Below are positions 19,677 through 29,443 of a stretch of 64,000 bases of DNA, one piece after another. The notes under the pieces are model-generated. The model made no database searches. It was not told where the DNA came from and was given only the letters and a program-made list of their open reading frames with translations. Source of the DNA: Rhodococcus sp. B7740 (lineage in GTDB: Bacteria > Actinomycetota > Actinomycetes > Mycobacteriales > Mycobacteriaceae); NCBI RefSeq assembly GCF_000954115.1, contig NZ_CP010797.1, forward strand, positions 1,240,001 to 1,304,000, in the 5' to 3' direction. Numbering within the stretch: position 1 is the stretch's first letter; each line of letters starts with the position of its first letter. The translations under genes and the position numbers were made by a program.

Positions 19677-20327
19677 ATGATCGGACCAGGCAAGATGGTC
19701 GGCGTGGGTCAACCGATGCCGATATTTCCCGATCTTCTCGTCGAGTCGATCGTCGATTCGTGCCGAGACGGTGCCCGATCGATCGTCGTGATCGACGGCG
19801 CGGATGCCGCGCGGCCGGTCGAGTTCGCAACGCGCACAGCCGAACACGCCCGCTCTCGGGGCCGTCCGGCTGCCGTCGTCGACCTGCACGACTACGTCCG
19901 ACCTGCGTCCATTCGATTCGAGTACTCGCGCACCGACGAATTGAGCTATCGCACACTGTGGTTCGACTACGACGCCCTCGTCAGAGAGGTCATCACCCCA
20001 CTACGCCCCCGTGGCGGAGGTCACTTCCTGCCGCGACTGTGGGATGAGGCCACCGATCGTTCGGCGCGAGCCCGCAGCGCCTCGGCAGCAACGAATCAGA
20101 TAGTCCTGATCGCGGGACCGATGCTGCTCGGCCGCGGATTGGACGTAGATCTGTCGGTGCATCTACGCCTGTCCGGCAGCGCATTACGCCGCAGAACGAG
20201 CGCCGACGATCAGTGGACCTGCGCCCCGCTGCTCGAGTACTACGACGGCCTCGACCACGCGGCCGGGCGGCCGGACTTCCTGGTCCGCTGGGACCATCCC
20301 GACCGCCCGGCCCTCGAACGCAACTGA
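19677..20327 (+). CDS. Uridine kinase-like protein with degenerate P-loop
   Basis: About 216 residues. Layout resembles actinobacterial proteins named uridine kinase: a beta strand [14 protein letters not shown] where the Walker A loop should be, then [55 protein letters not shown] and WDHPDRP. No GxxxxGK[ST] motif is present, so ATP-dependent kinase activity is doubtful. The start is unclear: ATG at 19677, ATG at 19695 and ATG at 19716 are all possible and none has a strong ribosome site. The gene sits on the plus strand between tesB-pdxT and pdxS; M. tuberculosis, as I recall, has no gene there. Its stop is 10 bases from that of pdxS. Confidence 0.6.
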   Translation: MIGPGKMVGVGQPMPIFPDLLVESIVDSCRDGARSIVVIDGADAARPVEFATRTAEHARSRGRPAAVVDLHDYVRPASIRFEYSRTDELSYRTLWFDYDALVREVITPLRPRGGGHFLPRLWDEATDRSARARSASAATNQIVLIAGPMLLGRGLDVDLSVHLRLSGSALRRRTSADDQWTCAPLLEYYDGLDHAAGRPDFLVRWDHPDRPALERN

Positions 20328-20337
20328 TCGAAAACCG

Positions 20338-21279
<942 letters not shown>

Positions 21280-21463
21280 GCCGACTCCTGTGTTCTGGGC
21301 ACCGAACCGGTGCTCCGGACTGATACACGCGACCACGCTCAGCCGCGGTAACCGAGGACGATCGCACGCGGCGCGAAGTCGCGCCCAGAACTGTAGGCCT
21401 CGACGCGACGGTTTCCCATAACCACTTGACGATTGCTGGACTGCTCGAAAAGGGTCCAGATCG

Positions 21464-22489
21464 CTAGCGGATAGCGCGCACGTCCGGATCACCGCGTCGA
21501 GCGAGAGCCACGTTGACCTCGTCGAGCAGTTCCGCCAGGTCCTGGGGATAGACGTTCTCGCCGACCGCGCTCAGCGCACGGATGTCGGCCTCGGTGCACC
21601 ACTGATGGCCGGTCACGGTGCGGCGTTCGAAATCGGTGAAACCAGCACTGTGCGGTTCGAACTCCTGCGTCCGGATCGCGAAGAACAATTCTTCCGAGCG
21701 GATCAGAGTTCCGTTGAACGGGAACGTCGCAACCCGACGCCACAGCGGACCGCGCAGGTCGGCCGGAGCGATGGTCAGGCCGGTCTCCTCGTGTACCTCC
21801 CGCACCGCTGCCTCGCGGAGCGATTCGCCCTTCTCCACTGCCCCACCGATGGTGAACCAGAAGAAGGTGTCGGGAACCGTCGGATCGTGTCCGCGCAGCA
21901 GCAGTACGCGACCGCGCTCGTCGAGCAGCACCACCCGCGCGGACGTTCTCGGGGTGGCACGGTTCTCGCTGCCGAACGTCGCGGCAGCAGACCGCTCGGC
22001 GATCTCGAAGTACGACGGCAGTGCCGCGGTTCCGCCGAGGTGCAACCAACGGACGGGACGTCTGACGCGCAGGGCAAGGGTGTCGCGAACTGCGTCGTTG
22101 TGAAACCGTCGTGCGATCAACACGCGGGCCTCGGCGTCGGCCAGTTCGGCGACCAGTTGCGGGGGCAAGTCGTTCGGTTCGACGACGGCCAGAGCCATGG
22201 ACACCGCGTTCTCGGCCTCTTCGCGCTGTGATCGGTCGACGCGTTCGGCCCGATCGGCCAACGCAGCGAGTTCTCTGCTCGACGGGGCCGAGTCCCGGGT
22301 CGCCGCGGACACCGCGCGCGCGACGACGGCCCGGCGCGCGAGTGCTGCGTCGAGCGCCTGCCAGGCGAGGTCGGTGCGCACGTGTAGGCGGTCGAGTCGG
22401 TTCGCCGTTCCGTAGGCCCACAGGCCTACGACGAGGATCAGTACGGCGATCAGCCCGAGTACCAGAATCGTGAGCGCTGAGAAGGTCAT
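21464..22489 (-). CDS. Membrane-anchored NUDIX hydrolase
   Basis: 341 residues. An N-terminal membrane helix (about 6-28) and a coiled, Ala/Arg-rich LemA-like stretch (about 30-130) precede a NUDIX hydrolase domain. The Nudix box reads [15 protein letters not shown] then REVHEETGL, with the expected Gly, Glu, Arg and Glu residues in place. NUDIX enzymes cleave nucleoside diphosphates linked to another group; the substrate here is unknown. The start ATG at 22489 shares a base with the intended pimA stop (TGATG). The placement matches Rv2609c, next to the mannoside genes. Confidence 0.85.
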   Translation of the reverse strand: MTFSALTILVLGLIAVLILVVGLWAYGTANRLDRLHVRTDLAWQALDAALARRAVVARAVSAATRDSAPSSRELAALADRAERVDRSQREEAENAVSMALAVVEPNDLPPQLVAELADAEARVLIARRFHNDAVRDTLALRVRRPVRWLHLGGTAALPSYFEIAERSAAATFGSENRATPRTSARVVLLDERGRVLLLRGHDPTVPDTFFWFTIGGAVEKGESLREAAVREVHEETGLTIAPADLRGPLWRRVATFPFNGTLIRSEELFFAIRTQEFEPHSAGFTDFERRTVTGHQWCTEADIRALSAVGENVYPQDLAELLDEVNVALARRGDPDVRAIR

Positions 22490-23612
22490 CAGTTCGCTGC
22501 CCGCACCTTCTGGCCCCGAGGGTGACGGTTTCGTAGACACGCAGGATCTGCTCGGCGACGACGGGCCAGTCGTAGTTGGTGACAGCCACCGAGGCGGCGT
22601 CGACCAGACGTGCACGGACAGCATCGTCGCCGAGGATCGAGCAGACGGCGACGGCGAGGGCAGCGGAGTCGTCGATCGGAACGAGGAGTCCGCACGTGCC
22701 GTCCCGCAGGACCCGTCGGAAGGCGTCGAGTTCGCTTGCCACCACCGGTGTTCCGGCAGCCATGGCCTCGACCAGGACGATGCCGAAGCTCTCACCGCCG
22801 AGGTTCGGTGCGCAGTAGACGTCGGCGCTGCGCATCGCGGATGCCTTGGTCGCATCGTCGACCTGCCCCAGAAACGTCAGGTGCGACGCGAGTGCGCCCG
22901 CGTCCTTGCGTAGCTTGTCCTCGTCGCCACGGCCGACGATCAGGATCTCGATGTCGGGGTGGGATTCGACGAGTGTGGGCAGAGCGCCGAGCAGGACTGC
23001 CATTCCTTTGCGCGGTTCGTCGAAACGGCCGAGGAAGAGCACCGTGCGACCGGCGCGTGGATAGCCTTCCAGCACAGGGGCATCGGCGAATGCGGGCACG
23101 TCGACTCCGTTGGGGATCTCGACGGCGTCGGAGCCGAGGGCCTCGACCTGCCAGCGCCGGGCGAGCTCCGACACGGCGATACGGCCGCTGATCTTCTCGT
23201 GGTACGGACGCAGCACTCCTTGAAAGGTACTGAGCACCAGGGACTTCGTCGTCGAGGTGTGGAAGGTCGCCACGATCGGGCCGTCCGCGGCCTTGAGCGC
23301 CAGCATCGACAGGCTCGGCGCATTCGGTTCGTGGATGTGCAGCACGTCGAAGTCGTTGTCGGAGATCCACTTCCGGATTCGAGAATATGTGATCGGTCCG
23401 AATCGCAGCCGTGCGACGGATCCGTTGTACGGAATGGCGAGAGCCTCGCCCGCCGACACCACGAAGTCCGGTAGCTCGACATCGTCGGACGCCGGAGCCA
23501 GGACACTGACGCGATGCCCGCGTTCGATGAACACCTCGGCCAACTGCTGAACGTGTGCTTGCACTCCACCGGGAACGTCGAACGAGTACGGGCACACCAT
23601 GCCGATCTTCAC
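22489..23612 (-). CDS. pimA: Phosphatidylinositol alpha-mannosyltransferase PimA, apparent 3' frameshift
   Basis: GT4 glycosyltransferase that adds the first mannose to phosphatidylinositol on the cytosolic face of the membrane. It starts at GTG 23612 (overlapping patA as GTGA). Blocks: MVCPYSFDVPGGVQAHVQQL, then HIHEPNAPSL, and the donor site GESFGIVLVEAMAAGTPVV (E-x7-E). The gene should end VTLGGQKVRAAN with a stop at 22489-22491 overlapping the next ATG. As given, CCCC (plus strand 22514-22517) is one base short for that, and the frame runs on across the NUDIX gene to 21489. Restoring one G on the coding strand repairs the expected end. Only about the last ten residues are affected, so the catalytic domains are intact. 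Confidence 0.85.
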
Positions 23613-24514
23613 GCGCCCTCGATTCGGGCGCGTCGATCGGCCGACCAGTCGCTCATCCACAACGGCTGCAGCATGTGCCAGTCCGCCGGATGGGCTCGGA
23701 TTCCGGCTGCGAAATGATCGGCCAACGTCTGGGTGGCAGGCCCGACCCCGGCCGAGACATCCACTGCGGGCGAGATGTCGAATCCCCAGCCGTCGCCGTC
23801 GAAGTAACCGTGCACCGGGAGCAGCGTCGCCCCGGTGTCGATCGCGAGTTTCGCCGCGCCCGCAGGCATCCGGGTCGGTTCACCGAAGAAGGTGACCGGC
23901 AGCCCGTGCTTGGCGAGGTCCCGCTCGCCGAGCAGGCAAACGACCTTGTTCTGCCGCAGTCTCTCGGACAGTGCGAGCAGAGGCGGTTGCTCGCCGCCGC
24001 TGAGCGGGAATATCTCGAAGCCCAGGCTCTCTCGATAGGCGACGAATCGCTGGTACAGGGATTCGGGCTTCAGCCGTTCGGCAACGGTGGAGAGTCCTCC
24101 GTGCGTGCGCACCAGCCACATTCCGGCCATGTCCCAATTGCCACTGTGCGGCAGAGCCAGGACCACTCCCTTACCGGCCGCGAGCGCACCCTCGAGATGT
24201 TCCTTGCCGTTCACGCACCGATCGATGACGGCGGCCTGCGCAGCCAGATCCATCGACGGCAACCGAAACGCCTCGCGCCAATATCGAGCGTAGGAGCGCA
24301 GGCTGTCCCGAATCAGCTCGTCGGGTACCTCGACGGGAGTGGTTCCCAGGACGCGAGCGAGATTGCGACGCAACTGATCCGGGCCGCCGTTGCGCCTAGA
24401 CGCGAAGTCTGCGCCGCGATCGAACAGGCGTCGTGCCACCGGCTCGGGCAGAGACCGGACCAGGCGCCAACCGGCCGCGTAGCCGGCGTCGCTCGCTCTG
24501 TCGGAGAGATTCAC
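23609..24514 (-). CDS. patA: Phosphatidylinositol mannoside acyltransferase
   Basis: 301 residues of the lipid A lauroyl-acyltransferase (LPLAT) family. The catalytic H-x4-D is H123-SGNW-D128; GERDLAKHGLPVTFFGEP and AKLAIDTGATLLPVHGYF are typical. PatA (Rv2611c) acylates a mannose of phosphatidylinositol mannosides at the inner membrane face. The start GTG at 24514 overlaps the pgsA stop and its own stop overlaps the pimA start, so pgsA-patA-pimA form a tightly coupled lipid operon. Confidence 0.92.
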   Translation of the reverse strand: MNLSDRASDAGYAAGWRLVRSLPEPVARRLFDRGADFASRRNGGPDQLRRNLARVLGTTPVEVPDELIRDSLRSYARYWREAFRLPSMDLAAQAAVIDRCVNGKEHLEGALAAGKGVVLALPHSGNWDMAGMWLVRTHGGLSTVAERLKPESLYQRFVAYRESLGFEIFPLSGGEQPPLLALSERLRQNKVVCLLGERDLAKHGLPVTFFGEPTRMPAGAAKLAIDTGATLLPVHGYFDGDGWGFDISPAVDVSAGVGPATQTLADHFAAGIRAHPADWHMLQPLWMSDWSADRRARIEGA

Positions 24515-25194
24515 GACGCGGCCACGTCGCCGTCGTCGGGTGCCGGCGCCACCGGAGGCACGATGATGTCACGGGCACCCTCGGATCCACGAACTGCGAG
24601 AACGCGCTGGAACACGGTGACGATGCTCAGGGCGGCGAGAATCCACATGGCCGGGTAGATCAGGCTGTCCAGCCACGGAATGTCGAAATGTCTTCCGACA
24701 CCGGTGAGCCCAGCTCCGACCAGAACGATGACGAGGCGGTCCGGTCGTTCGATCCAACCACCGTCCGCTGACAGGCCGCTGGCCTCGGCGCGGGCTTTGG
24801 CGTACGAGATGACCTGCGAGGTGACCAGGCAGATCAGGGTGGCCACCAGCAACAGCTTGTCCTGCTCGGAATAGACGGCCCACCAGGCCAATCCGCCGAA
24901 GATCGCACCGTCGGCCACTCGATCGCACGTCGCATCGAGGACGGCACCGTACTTGGTACCACCACCCCGAGCCCGCGCCATGGCACCGTCGAGCATGTCG
25001 AACAGGACGAACAGGGTGATGACGATCGAGCCCCACCACAGGTAGCCGGCGGGGTACATCGTGACCGCCGCGGTCACGGTGACGACGGTGCCGATGATCG
25101 TCACCGAGTTGGGGGTCAGTCCGGTGCTGTTGAGGGCGCGCCCGAGCGGGGCGGTCACCTTCGAGACCGGCGCACGGCCGAAAATGCTCAGCAC
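24511..25194 (-). CDS. pgsA: Phosphatidylinositol phosphate synthase
   Basis: 227-residue CDP-alcohol phosphatidyltransferase with several membrane helices. The signature D66-xx-D69-G-xx-A-R-x8-G-xx-D87-xxx-D91 is complete (FDMLDGAMARARGGG, VLDATCDRVADG). It joins CDP-diacylglycerol to inositol 1-phosphate, giving the precursor for PimA and PatA. The start GTG at 25194 has GAGAGGAG about 8 bases upstream. It matches Rv2612c. Confidence 0.93.
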   Translation of the reverse strand: MLSIFGRAPVSKVTAPLGRALNSTGLTPNSVTIIGTVVTVTAAVTMYPAGYLWWGSIVITLFVLFDMLDGAMARARGGGTKYGAVLDATCDRVADGAIFGGLAWWAVYSEQDKLLLVATLICLVTSQVISYAKARAEASGLSADGGWIERPDRLVIVLVGAGLTGVGRHFDIPWLDSLIYPAMWILAALSIVTVFQRVLAVRGSEGARDIIVPPVAPAPDDGDVAAS

Positions 25195-25219
25195 GGCGCG
25201 TGCTCCTCTCGCCTGTGGT

Positions 25220-25762
25220 TCATTCGTTCCAGGCCGACGCCAGCAGGGCCCGAGTGTCGCGGAGCAGCTGCGGCATCACTTTTGCGCCGCTGATCACGGT
25301 GATGAAGTTCGCGTCGCCGCCCCACCGGGGCACGATGTGCTGATGCAGATGCTCGGCCAAGGACCCGCCCGCGGCAGCTCCGAGGTTGAGCCCGACGTTG
25401 AACCCGTGCGGACGTGACACTCGCTTGATGACGCGAATCATCTGCTGCGTGAAGGCCATCAGTTCCGCGCTCTCCGCGGGCGTGAGGTCTTCCAGTGCCG
25501 CAACGCGACGGTACGGCACGATCATCGCGTGGCCCGGGTTGTACGGATACAGGTTGAGGACCGCATACACCGATTCGCCTCGTGCGACGACGAGACCGTC
25601 CTCGTCGCTCATCTTGGGGATGTCGGAGAACGGCTCGTTCGACTTCGCCGAGCCCTGAGGAGCCTCGGCGATATAGGACATCCGATGCGGCGTCCACAGT
25701 CGCTGCAGCCGATCGGGCTCACCGGCCCCGGTGACGACGATCGACTCGTCCTGTTTCGACAT
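25220..25762 (-). CDS. HIT-family hydrolase/phosphorylase (Ap4A phosphorylase type)
   Basis: 180 residues. The histidine triad is H138-L-H140-Q-H142 in HLHQHIVPRW. It is the counterpart of Rv2613c, reported in M. tuberculosis to be a diadenosine tetraphosphate phosphorylase; the motif is compatible, but activity on Ap4A versus other dinucleotides is inferred. The N-terminal LQRLWTPHRMSYI and NLYPYNPGHAMIVPYR are shared with that family. It lies between thrS (2 bases upstream) and pgsA (25 bases downstream) on one strand. Confidence 0.9.
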   Translation of the reverse strand: MSKQDESIVVTGAGEPDRLQRLWTPHRMSYIAEAPQGSAKSNEPFSDIPKMSDEDGLVVARGESVYAVLNLYPYNPGHAMIVPYRRVAALEDLTPAESAELMAFTQQMIRVIKRVSRPHGFNVGLNLGAAAGGSLAEHLHQHIVPRWGGDANFITVISGAKVMPQLLRDTRALLASAWNE

Positions 25763-25764
25763 GA

Positions 25765-27831
25765 TCAGCTCACTCCTGCGGGTTCGGTCTGCACGAGCTC
25801 GGCGGTCGGTGATGCGTTGTTGCGCTGGGAGATCCAGTCGGTGACGACGGTGATGGCCTGCTCCACCGGGACGCCGTTGACCTGAGTGCCGTCCCGGAAT
25901 CGGAAGCTCACGGCACCGGCTTCGACGTCGCGTTCGCCGGCGAGGAGCATGAAGGGAACCTTCTGCGCCGTCTGGTTGAAGATCTTCTTCTGCATCCGGT
26001 CGTCACTGGCGTCGACCTCGGCGCGTACGCCACGCTTCTTCAGCTCGTTCACCACCGCGAACAGGTGGTCCTGGTAGACCTCGGCAACCGGGATGCCCAC
26101 GACCTGGACCGGTGCGAGCCAGGCCGGGAACGCGCCCGCGTAATGCTCGGTGAGCACTCCGAAGAAGCGCTCGATGGATCCGAACAGCGCGCGGTGAATC
26201 ATCACCGGGCGTTCCTTGGTTCCGCCCGAGCCGGTGTATTCGAGTTCGAAGCGTTCGGGCAGGTTGAAGTCGAGCTGAATGGTCGACATCTGCCAGGTAC
26301 GCCCCAGCGCATCCTTGGCCTGTACCGAGATCTTCGGTCCGTAGAACGCCGCACCACCCGGATCGGGCACCAGGTTCAGGCCCGACGCAGCCGCCACCTC
26401 GGCGAGGGTGTTGGTCGCTTCTTCCCAGACCTCGTCGCTGCCGACCGACTTCTCCGGGTTGCGAGTGGAAAGTTCGAGGTAGAAGTCGTCGAGGCCGTAG
26501 TCCTTGAGCAGCCCGAGAACGAACTCGAGGGTGCTGGTGAGCTCGCCGCGCATCTGCTCGCGGGTGCAGAAGATGTGCGCGTCGTCCTGGGTCATCCCGC
26601 GCACCCGGGTCAGACCGTGGATGACGCCGGACTTCTCGTAGCGGTAGACCGAGCCGAACTCGAACAGGCGCAACGGCAGTTCGCGGTACGAACGGCCGCG
26701 AGAGCGGAAGATCAGGTTGTGCATCGGGCAGTTCATCGGCTTGAGGTAGTAGTCCTGGCCGGGCTTGCGCACGTCGCCGTTCTCGTCGAGTTCGGCGTCC
26801 AGGTGCATCGCCGGGAACATGCCGTCCCGGTACCAGTCGAGGTGACCCGAGACCTCGTAGAGATGGCCCTTGGTGATGTGCGGGGTGTTGACGAACTCGT
26901 AGCCCTCTTCGATGTGCCGCTGGCGGGAGTAGTTCTCCAGCTCGTTGCGGATCACACCACCCTTCGGATGGAACACCGGAAGACCGGAGCCCAGTTCGTC
27001 GGGAAAGCTGAACAGGTCCAGCTCGGATCCGAGCTTGCGGTGATCGCGACGCTCCGCCTCGGCCAGCAGTTCGAGATGCGCATCGAGCGCTTCGGCAGAC
27101 TCCCAAGCCGTTCCGTAGATGCGCTGCAGGCCTGCATTGTCCTGATTGCCGCGCCAGTAGGCGGCCGAACTGCGGGTGAGCTTGAACGCGGGCACGTACT
27201 TGGTGGTGGGGATGTGGGGTCCGCGGCACAGATCGCCCCAGATGCGCTCGCCGGTCCGGGGATTGAGATTGTCGTAGGCGGTCAGCTCACCCCCGCCGAC
27301 CTCCATGACCTCGGGATCGTCGATGCCGGACTTGTCGTCGATCAGCTCGAGCTTGTACGGCTCGTTAGCCAACTCCTCACGGGCCTGCTTCACCGACTCG
27401 TACACCCGACGCGAGAAACGTTGTCCGGCTTTGACGATCTGCTTCATCTTCTTCTCGAGGGCCGTCAGATCCTCGGGAGTGAACGGCTGCTGCACGTCGA
27501 AGTCGTAGTAGAAGCCATCCTTGATGAACGGTCCGATGCCCAGCTTGGCGTCGGGAAAGAGATCCTGAACGGCCTGCGCCAGTACGTGCGCAGCCGAGTG
27601 CCTGATGACGCTTCGTCCGTCCTCGGTGTTCGCCGGAACGGGCTCGACCTCGGTGTCGCCCTGCGGTGCCCATGACAGGTCACGGAGCTTGCCGTCGGGA
27701 TCGCGCACGACGACGATCGCGTCGGGTCCCTTGTTGGGCAGGCCGGTGTCGCGGAGCGCCGTACCTGCCGTGGTTCCGGCCGGCACCATGATGCGGGCGG
27801 GCGAAACAGCGGCGACAACGGGCATGCTCAC
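25765..27831 (-). CDS. thrS: Threonyl-tRNA synthetase
   Basis: 688 residues. Order: TGS domain (about 1-75), the editing-type second domain ([20 protein letters not shown], with HxxxH), the class II catalytic core (motif 2 [20 protein letters not shown] in part, motif 3 [13 protein letters not shown]) and the anticodon-binding domain ([14 protein letters not shown]). It charges tRNA-Thr and edits mischarged serine. The start GTG at 27831 (VSMPVV) has GAGGAG nine bases upstream; ATG at 27825 is the alternative. No T-box leader is visible upstream. Confidence 0.96.
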   Translation of the reverse strand: MSMPVVAAVSPARIMVPAGTTAGTALRDTGLPNKGPDAIVVVRDPDGKLRDLSWAPQGDTEVEPVPANTEDGRSVIRHSAAHVLAQAVQDLFPDAKLGIGPFIKDGFYYDFDVQQPFTPEDLTALEKKMKQIVKAGQRFSRRVYESVKQAREELANEPYKLELIDDKSGIDDPEVMEVGGGELTAYDNLNPRTGERIWGDLCRGPHIPTTKYVPAFKLTRSSAAYWRGNQDNAGLQRIYGTAWESAEALDAHLELLAEAERRDHRKLGSELDLFSFPDELGSGLPVFHPKGGVIRNELENYSRQRHIEEGYEFVNTPHITKGHLYEVSGHLDWYRDGMFPAMHLDAELDENGDVRKPGQDYYLKPMNCPMHNLIFRSRGRSYRELPLRLFEFGSVYRYEKSGVIHGLTRVRGMTQDDAHIFCTREQMRGELTSTLEFVLGLLKDYGLDDFYLELSTRNPEKSVGSDEVWEEATNTLAEVAAASGLNLVPDPGGAAFYGPKISVQAKDALGRTWQMSTIQLDFNLPERFELEYTGSGGTKERPVMIHRALFGSIERFFGVLTEHYAGAFPAWLAPVQVVGIPVAEVYQDHLFAVVNELKKRGVRAEVDASDDRMQKKIFNQTAQKVPFMLLAGERDVEAGAVSFRFRDGTQVNGVPVEQAITVVTDWISQRNNASPTAELVQTEPAGVS

Positions 27832-27927
27832 AGCGATGTACTCCTCGATCGGTTCTTCTGGCCAGGAAGGCCTCCGACAGCCTATCGGCATCGGTCCACT
27901 CGATTGGCCTCAGCGCGACGCGTGACG

Positions 27928-28377
27928 TCAGATCGGGCTTTCGAGCCACGTCCAGTCGAGCCCGATCCAGCCTCCGACCAACGCGAACGTTCCCAGCAGC
28001 CACAGCGTGGCCAGCACGACCACGGTGGTGAACAGAACGCCGAGGCCCTTGACGAACATCGATTGCTCGGAGAACCCCGCCATGAATGCGTCGTATCTCT
28101 TGCGGACGAACCGCAGCGCACTCTTGGCCCACGCGAATTCCGAGGCCAGGATGCCCAGACCCGCGAACACGATCAGCCACCCGGGCCCCGGGTACGGAAT
28201 GGCGAGTACACCCAACACCAGCACGACCGTTCCGACGACACCGATCGTTATCCGGTACGCGAGATCGAGCGACTTGTTCTCGGCGATGCGCGCCCGGAAG
28301 CGCCGATGCTTCACCTTGGCTGTGTCCATCGGACCCTGGTCGTCGACGGCCTGCGGCTTCGTCTCTTCGGTGCTCAC
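27928..28377 (-). CDS. TIGR02611-family membrane protein (PGPGW motif)
   Basis: 149 residues. A charged cytosolic N-terminus (about 1-40) is followed by hydrophobic helices. The family signature PYPGPGWLIVFAGLGILASEF lies between the first two (quoted as PYPGPGWLIVF). A second hydrophobic block, VKGLGVLFTTVVVLATLWLL, is near the C-terminus. Function is unknown for the family. It lies between thrS and the tRNA-Val(CAC) gene on the minus strand. The terminator at 28404-28440 separates it from the tRNA, so it needs its own promoter in the short gap. Confidence 0.82.
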   Translation of the reverse strand: MSTEETKPQAVDDQGPMDTAKVKHRRFRARIAENKSLDLAYRITIGVVGTVVLVLGVLAIPYPGPGWLIVFAGLGILASEFAWAKSALRFVRKRYDAFMAGFSEQSMFVKGLGVLFTTVVVLATLWLLGTFALVGGWIGLDWTWLESPI

Positions 28378-28403
28378 CGACCCAGGTTACCGGCCTCGAA
28401 CGC

Positions 28404-28440
28404 AAGAAGGCCCACACCGACGAGCGGTGCGGGCCTTCTT
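28404..28440 (-). terminator. Rho-independent-type terminator after tRNA-Val(CAC)
   Basis: Arms 28404-28419 and 28425-28440 form a 16-base stem with one mismatch and loop ACGAG. On the minus strand it begins 5 bases beyond the tRNA 3' end. The AAGAAGG/CCTTCTT ends give short A and T runs on both sides, so it could work in either direction. Confidence 0.75.
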
Positions 28441-28445
28441 TTCTG

Positions 28446-28517
28446 TGGTCCCGGCTGGGATCGAACCAGCGACCTTCCGCGTGTGAAGCGGACGCTCTCC
28501 CACTGAGCCACGGGACC
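28446..28517 (-). tRNA. tRNA-Val (anticodon CAC)
   Basis: 72 bases. The acceptor stem GGTCCCG pairs with CGGGACC; the D-arm is GGCTCAGTGGGAGAGC; the anticodon stem TCCGC/GCGGA holds loop TTCACAC with anticodon CAC, reading GTG valine codons; the T-arm has GGTTCGATCC. The 3' CCA is not encoded. It is transcribed opposite to the other three tRNA genes nearby. Confidence 0.95.
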
Positions 28518-28676
28518 GAACGAGGCAAAACATTAACACGAGGTGCCGCGGCGAACCGAATCGCCTGCCCGATCATCGAATTCGTCGATGGACTACCTCC
28601 ACTGAACTCGTTCCGCCTCTGCTTTCACATCGTTCACATGGGCCGATCGGTCGAATTCCGCGGCTGACCACGAGAT

Positions 28677-28706
28677 TTGTGAGTTTCACTCCCGTTGGGT
28701 TAATGT
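28677..28706 (+). promoter_or_regulatory. Candidate promoter of the tRNA-Gly/Cys/Val cluster
   Basis: TTGTGA at 28677-28682 and TTAATG (or TAATGT shifted by one) at 28700-28706 are spaced by 17 bases, like a housekeeping -35/-10 pair. Transcription would start about 28713, some 48 bases before tRNA-Gly. The region is notably AT-richer than its surroundings. Confidence 0.5.
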
Positions 28707-28760
28707 TTTCCCCGCACCACGGAGACAGCAACTGCCCAGCAGTGAACGGCTCCGGGGTAT

Positions 28761-28832
28761 GCGGATGTGGCGCAGTGGTAGCGCATCACCTTGCCAAGGT
28801 GAGGGTCGCGGGTTCGAATCCCGTCATCCGCT
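28761..28832 (+). tRNA. tRNA-Gly (anticodon GCC)
   Basis: 72 bases. The acceptor GCGGATG pairs with CATCCGC; the D-arm is GCGCAGTGGTAGCGC; the anticodon loop CTTGCCAA contains GCC, reading GGC/GGT glycine codons; the T-arm has GGTTCGAATCC. No CCA is encoded. It is first of a three-tRNA transcript. Confidence 0.95.
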
Positions 28833-28849
28833 CGAGGGTCTCGACCCAT

Positions 28850-28920
28850 GGTGGAGTGGCCGAGTGGTGAGGCAACGGCCTGCAAAGCCGTGCACACGGG
28901 TTCGATTCCCGTCTCCACCT
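28850..28920 (+). tRNA. tRNA-Cys (anticodon GCA)
   Basis: 71 bases. The acceptor GGTGGAG pairs with CTCCACC; the anticodon loop CTGCAAA holds GCA, reading TGC/TGT cysteine codons; the T-arm has GGTTCGATTCC. No CCA is encoded. It is 17 bases after tRNA-Gly. Confidence 0.95.
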
Positions 28921-28957
28921 CGCTAGTGCGTCGGTCGCAAGGCCGATGCGAGGACAC

Positions 28958-29032
28958 GCGCGATTAGCTCAGCGGGAGAGCGCTTCCCTGACACGGAAGA
29001 GGTCACTGGTTCAATCCCAGTATCGCGCACCA
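28958..29032 (+). tRNA. tRNA-Val (anticodon GAC), CCA encoded
   Basis: Acceptor GCGCGAT pairs with ATCGCGC; the D-arm is AGCTCAGCGGGAGAGC; the anticodon loop CTGACAC holds GAC, reading GTC/GTT valine codons; the T-arm has GGTTCAATCC. The discriminator A is followed by an encoded CCA (29030-29032), unlike the other tRNAs here. Confidence 0.95.
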
Positions 29033-29046
29033 CAGCAACACAACGA

Positions 29047-29074
29047 AGGCCCCCTTTCGAGGGGGTCTTTTTTG
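29047..29074 (+). terminator. Rho-independent terminator of the tRNA cluster
   Basis: The stem GGCCCCC/GGGGGTC (one G-T pair) with loop TTTCGA is followed directly by six T residues. It starts 15 bases after the CCA of tRNA-Val and is the clearest intrinsic terminator in the window. Confidence 0.9.
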
Positions 29075-29158
29075 TGCTTGACGAATCAAATGTGGTGATT
29101 CACGCCATAGAAGTGCACAGTGGAGATGACGCACACACTTCGACGGAAGGACACTCAC

Positions 29159-29443
29159 GTGTCGGACGAAGCTCAGAGCGAACCCACAGTCGACGACGCC
29201 ACCCTCGAGGAAGCGAAGAAGTCCGTCGAGGGCCTCGACGACCGGTATCGACCCGGTGCCCGGCCCACCGTGGCCCTTCCGGGAACCAACGGGACCGTCG
29301 CCGGCACCGCGTTCGCGGACATGGTCGACGACAACGGTGAGATGGTGGACGCCGACGACCAGGACTCCGACAGGTCCGATGACGATTCCGCCACGGATCA
29401 CGCCGACAACCAGGAAAAGGTAACGTCCTCGAACGATGCCTGA
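29159..29443 (+). CDS. Small acidic conserved protein
   Basis: 94 residues, strongly acidic, especially after residue 55 (DMVDDNGEMVDADDQD and further Asp/Ser). No membrane segment, signal or known motif is visible; the acidic half is probably disordered. The start is GTG at 29159, with GGAAGGA about 8 bases upstream, giving VSDEAQSEPTVDD. Its end overlaps the start of the hydrolase gene by 8 bases, so the two are likely made together. Function is not recognised. Reading-frame composition and the ribosome site support it as real. Confidence 0.65.
   Translation: MSDEAQSEPTVDDATLEEAKKSVEGLDDRYRPGARPTVALPGTNGTVAGTAFADMVDDNGEMVDADDQDSDRSDDDSATDHADNQEKVTSSNDA

Noticed and set aside
21489-22488. 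Extension of pimA over the NUDIX gene as a fused protein
   Set aside because: The extension is very Arg-rich and unlike any domain, while the NUDIX frame is clearly coding; best explained by the one-base shift at 22514-22517.
26065-27675. 536-codon open frame on the plus strand opposite thrS
   Set aside because: Antisense to a complete thrS; composition is that of a reverse-complement shadow.
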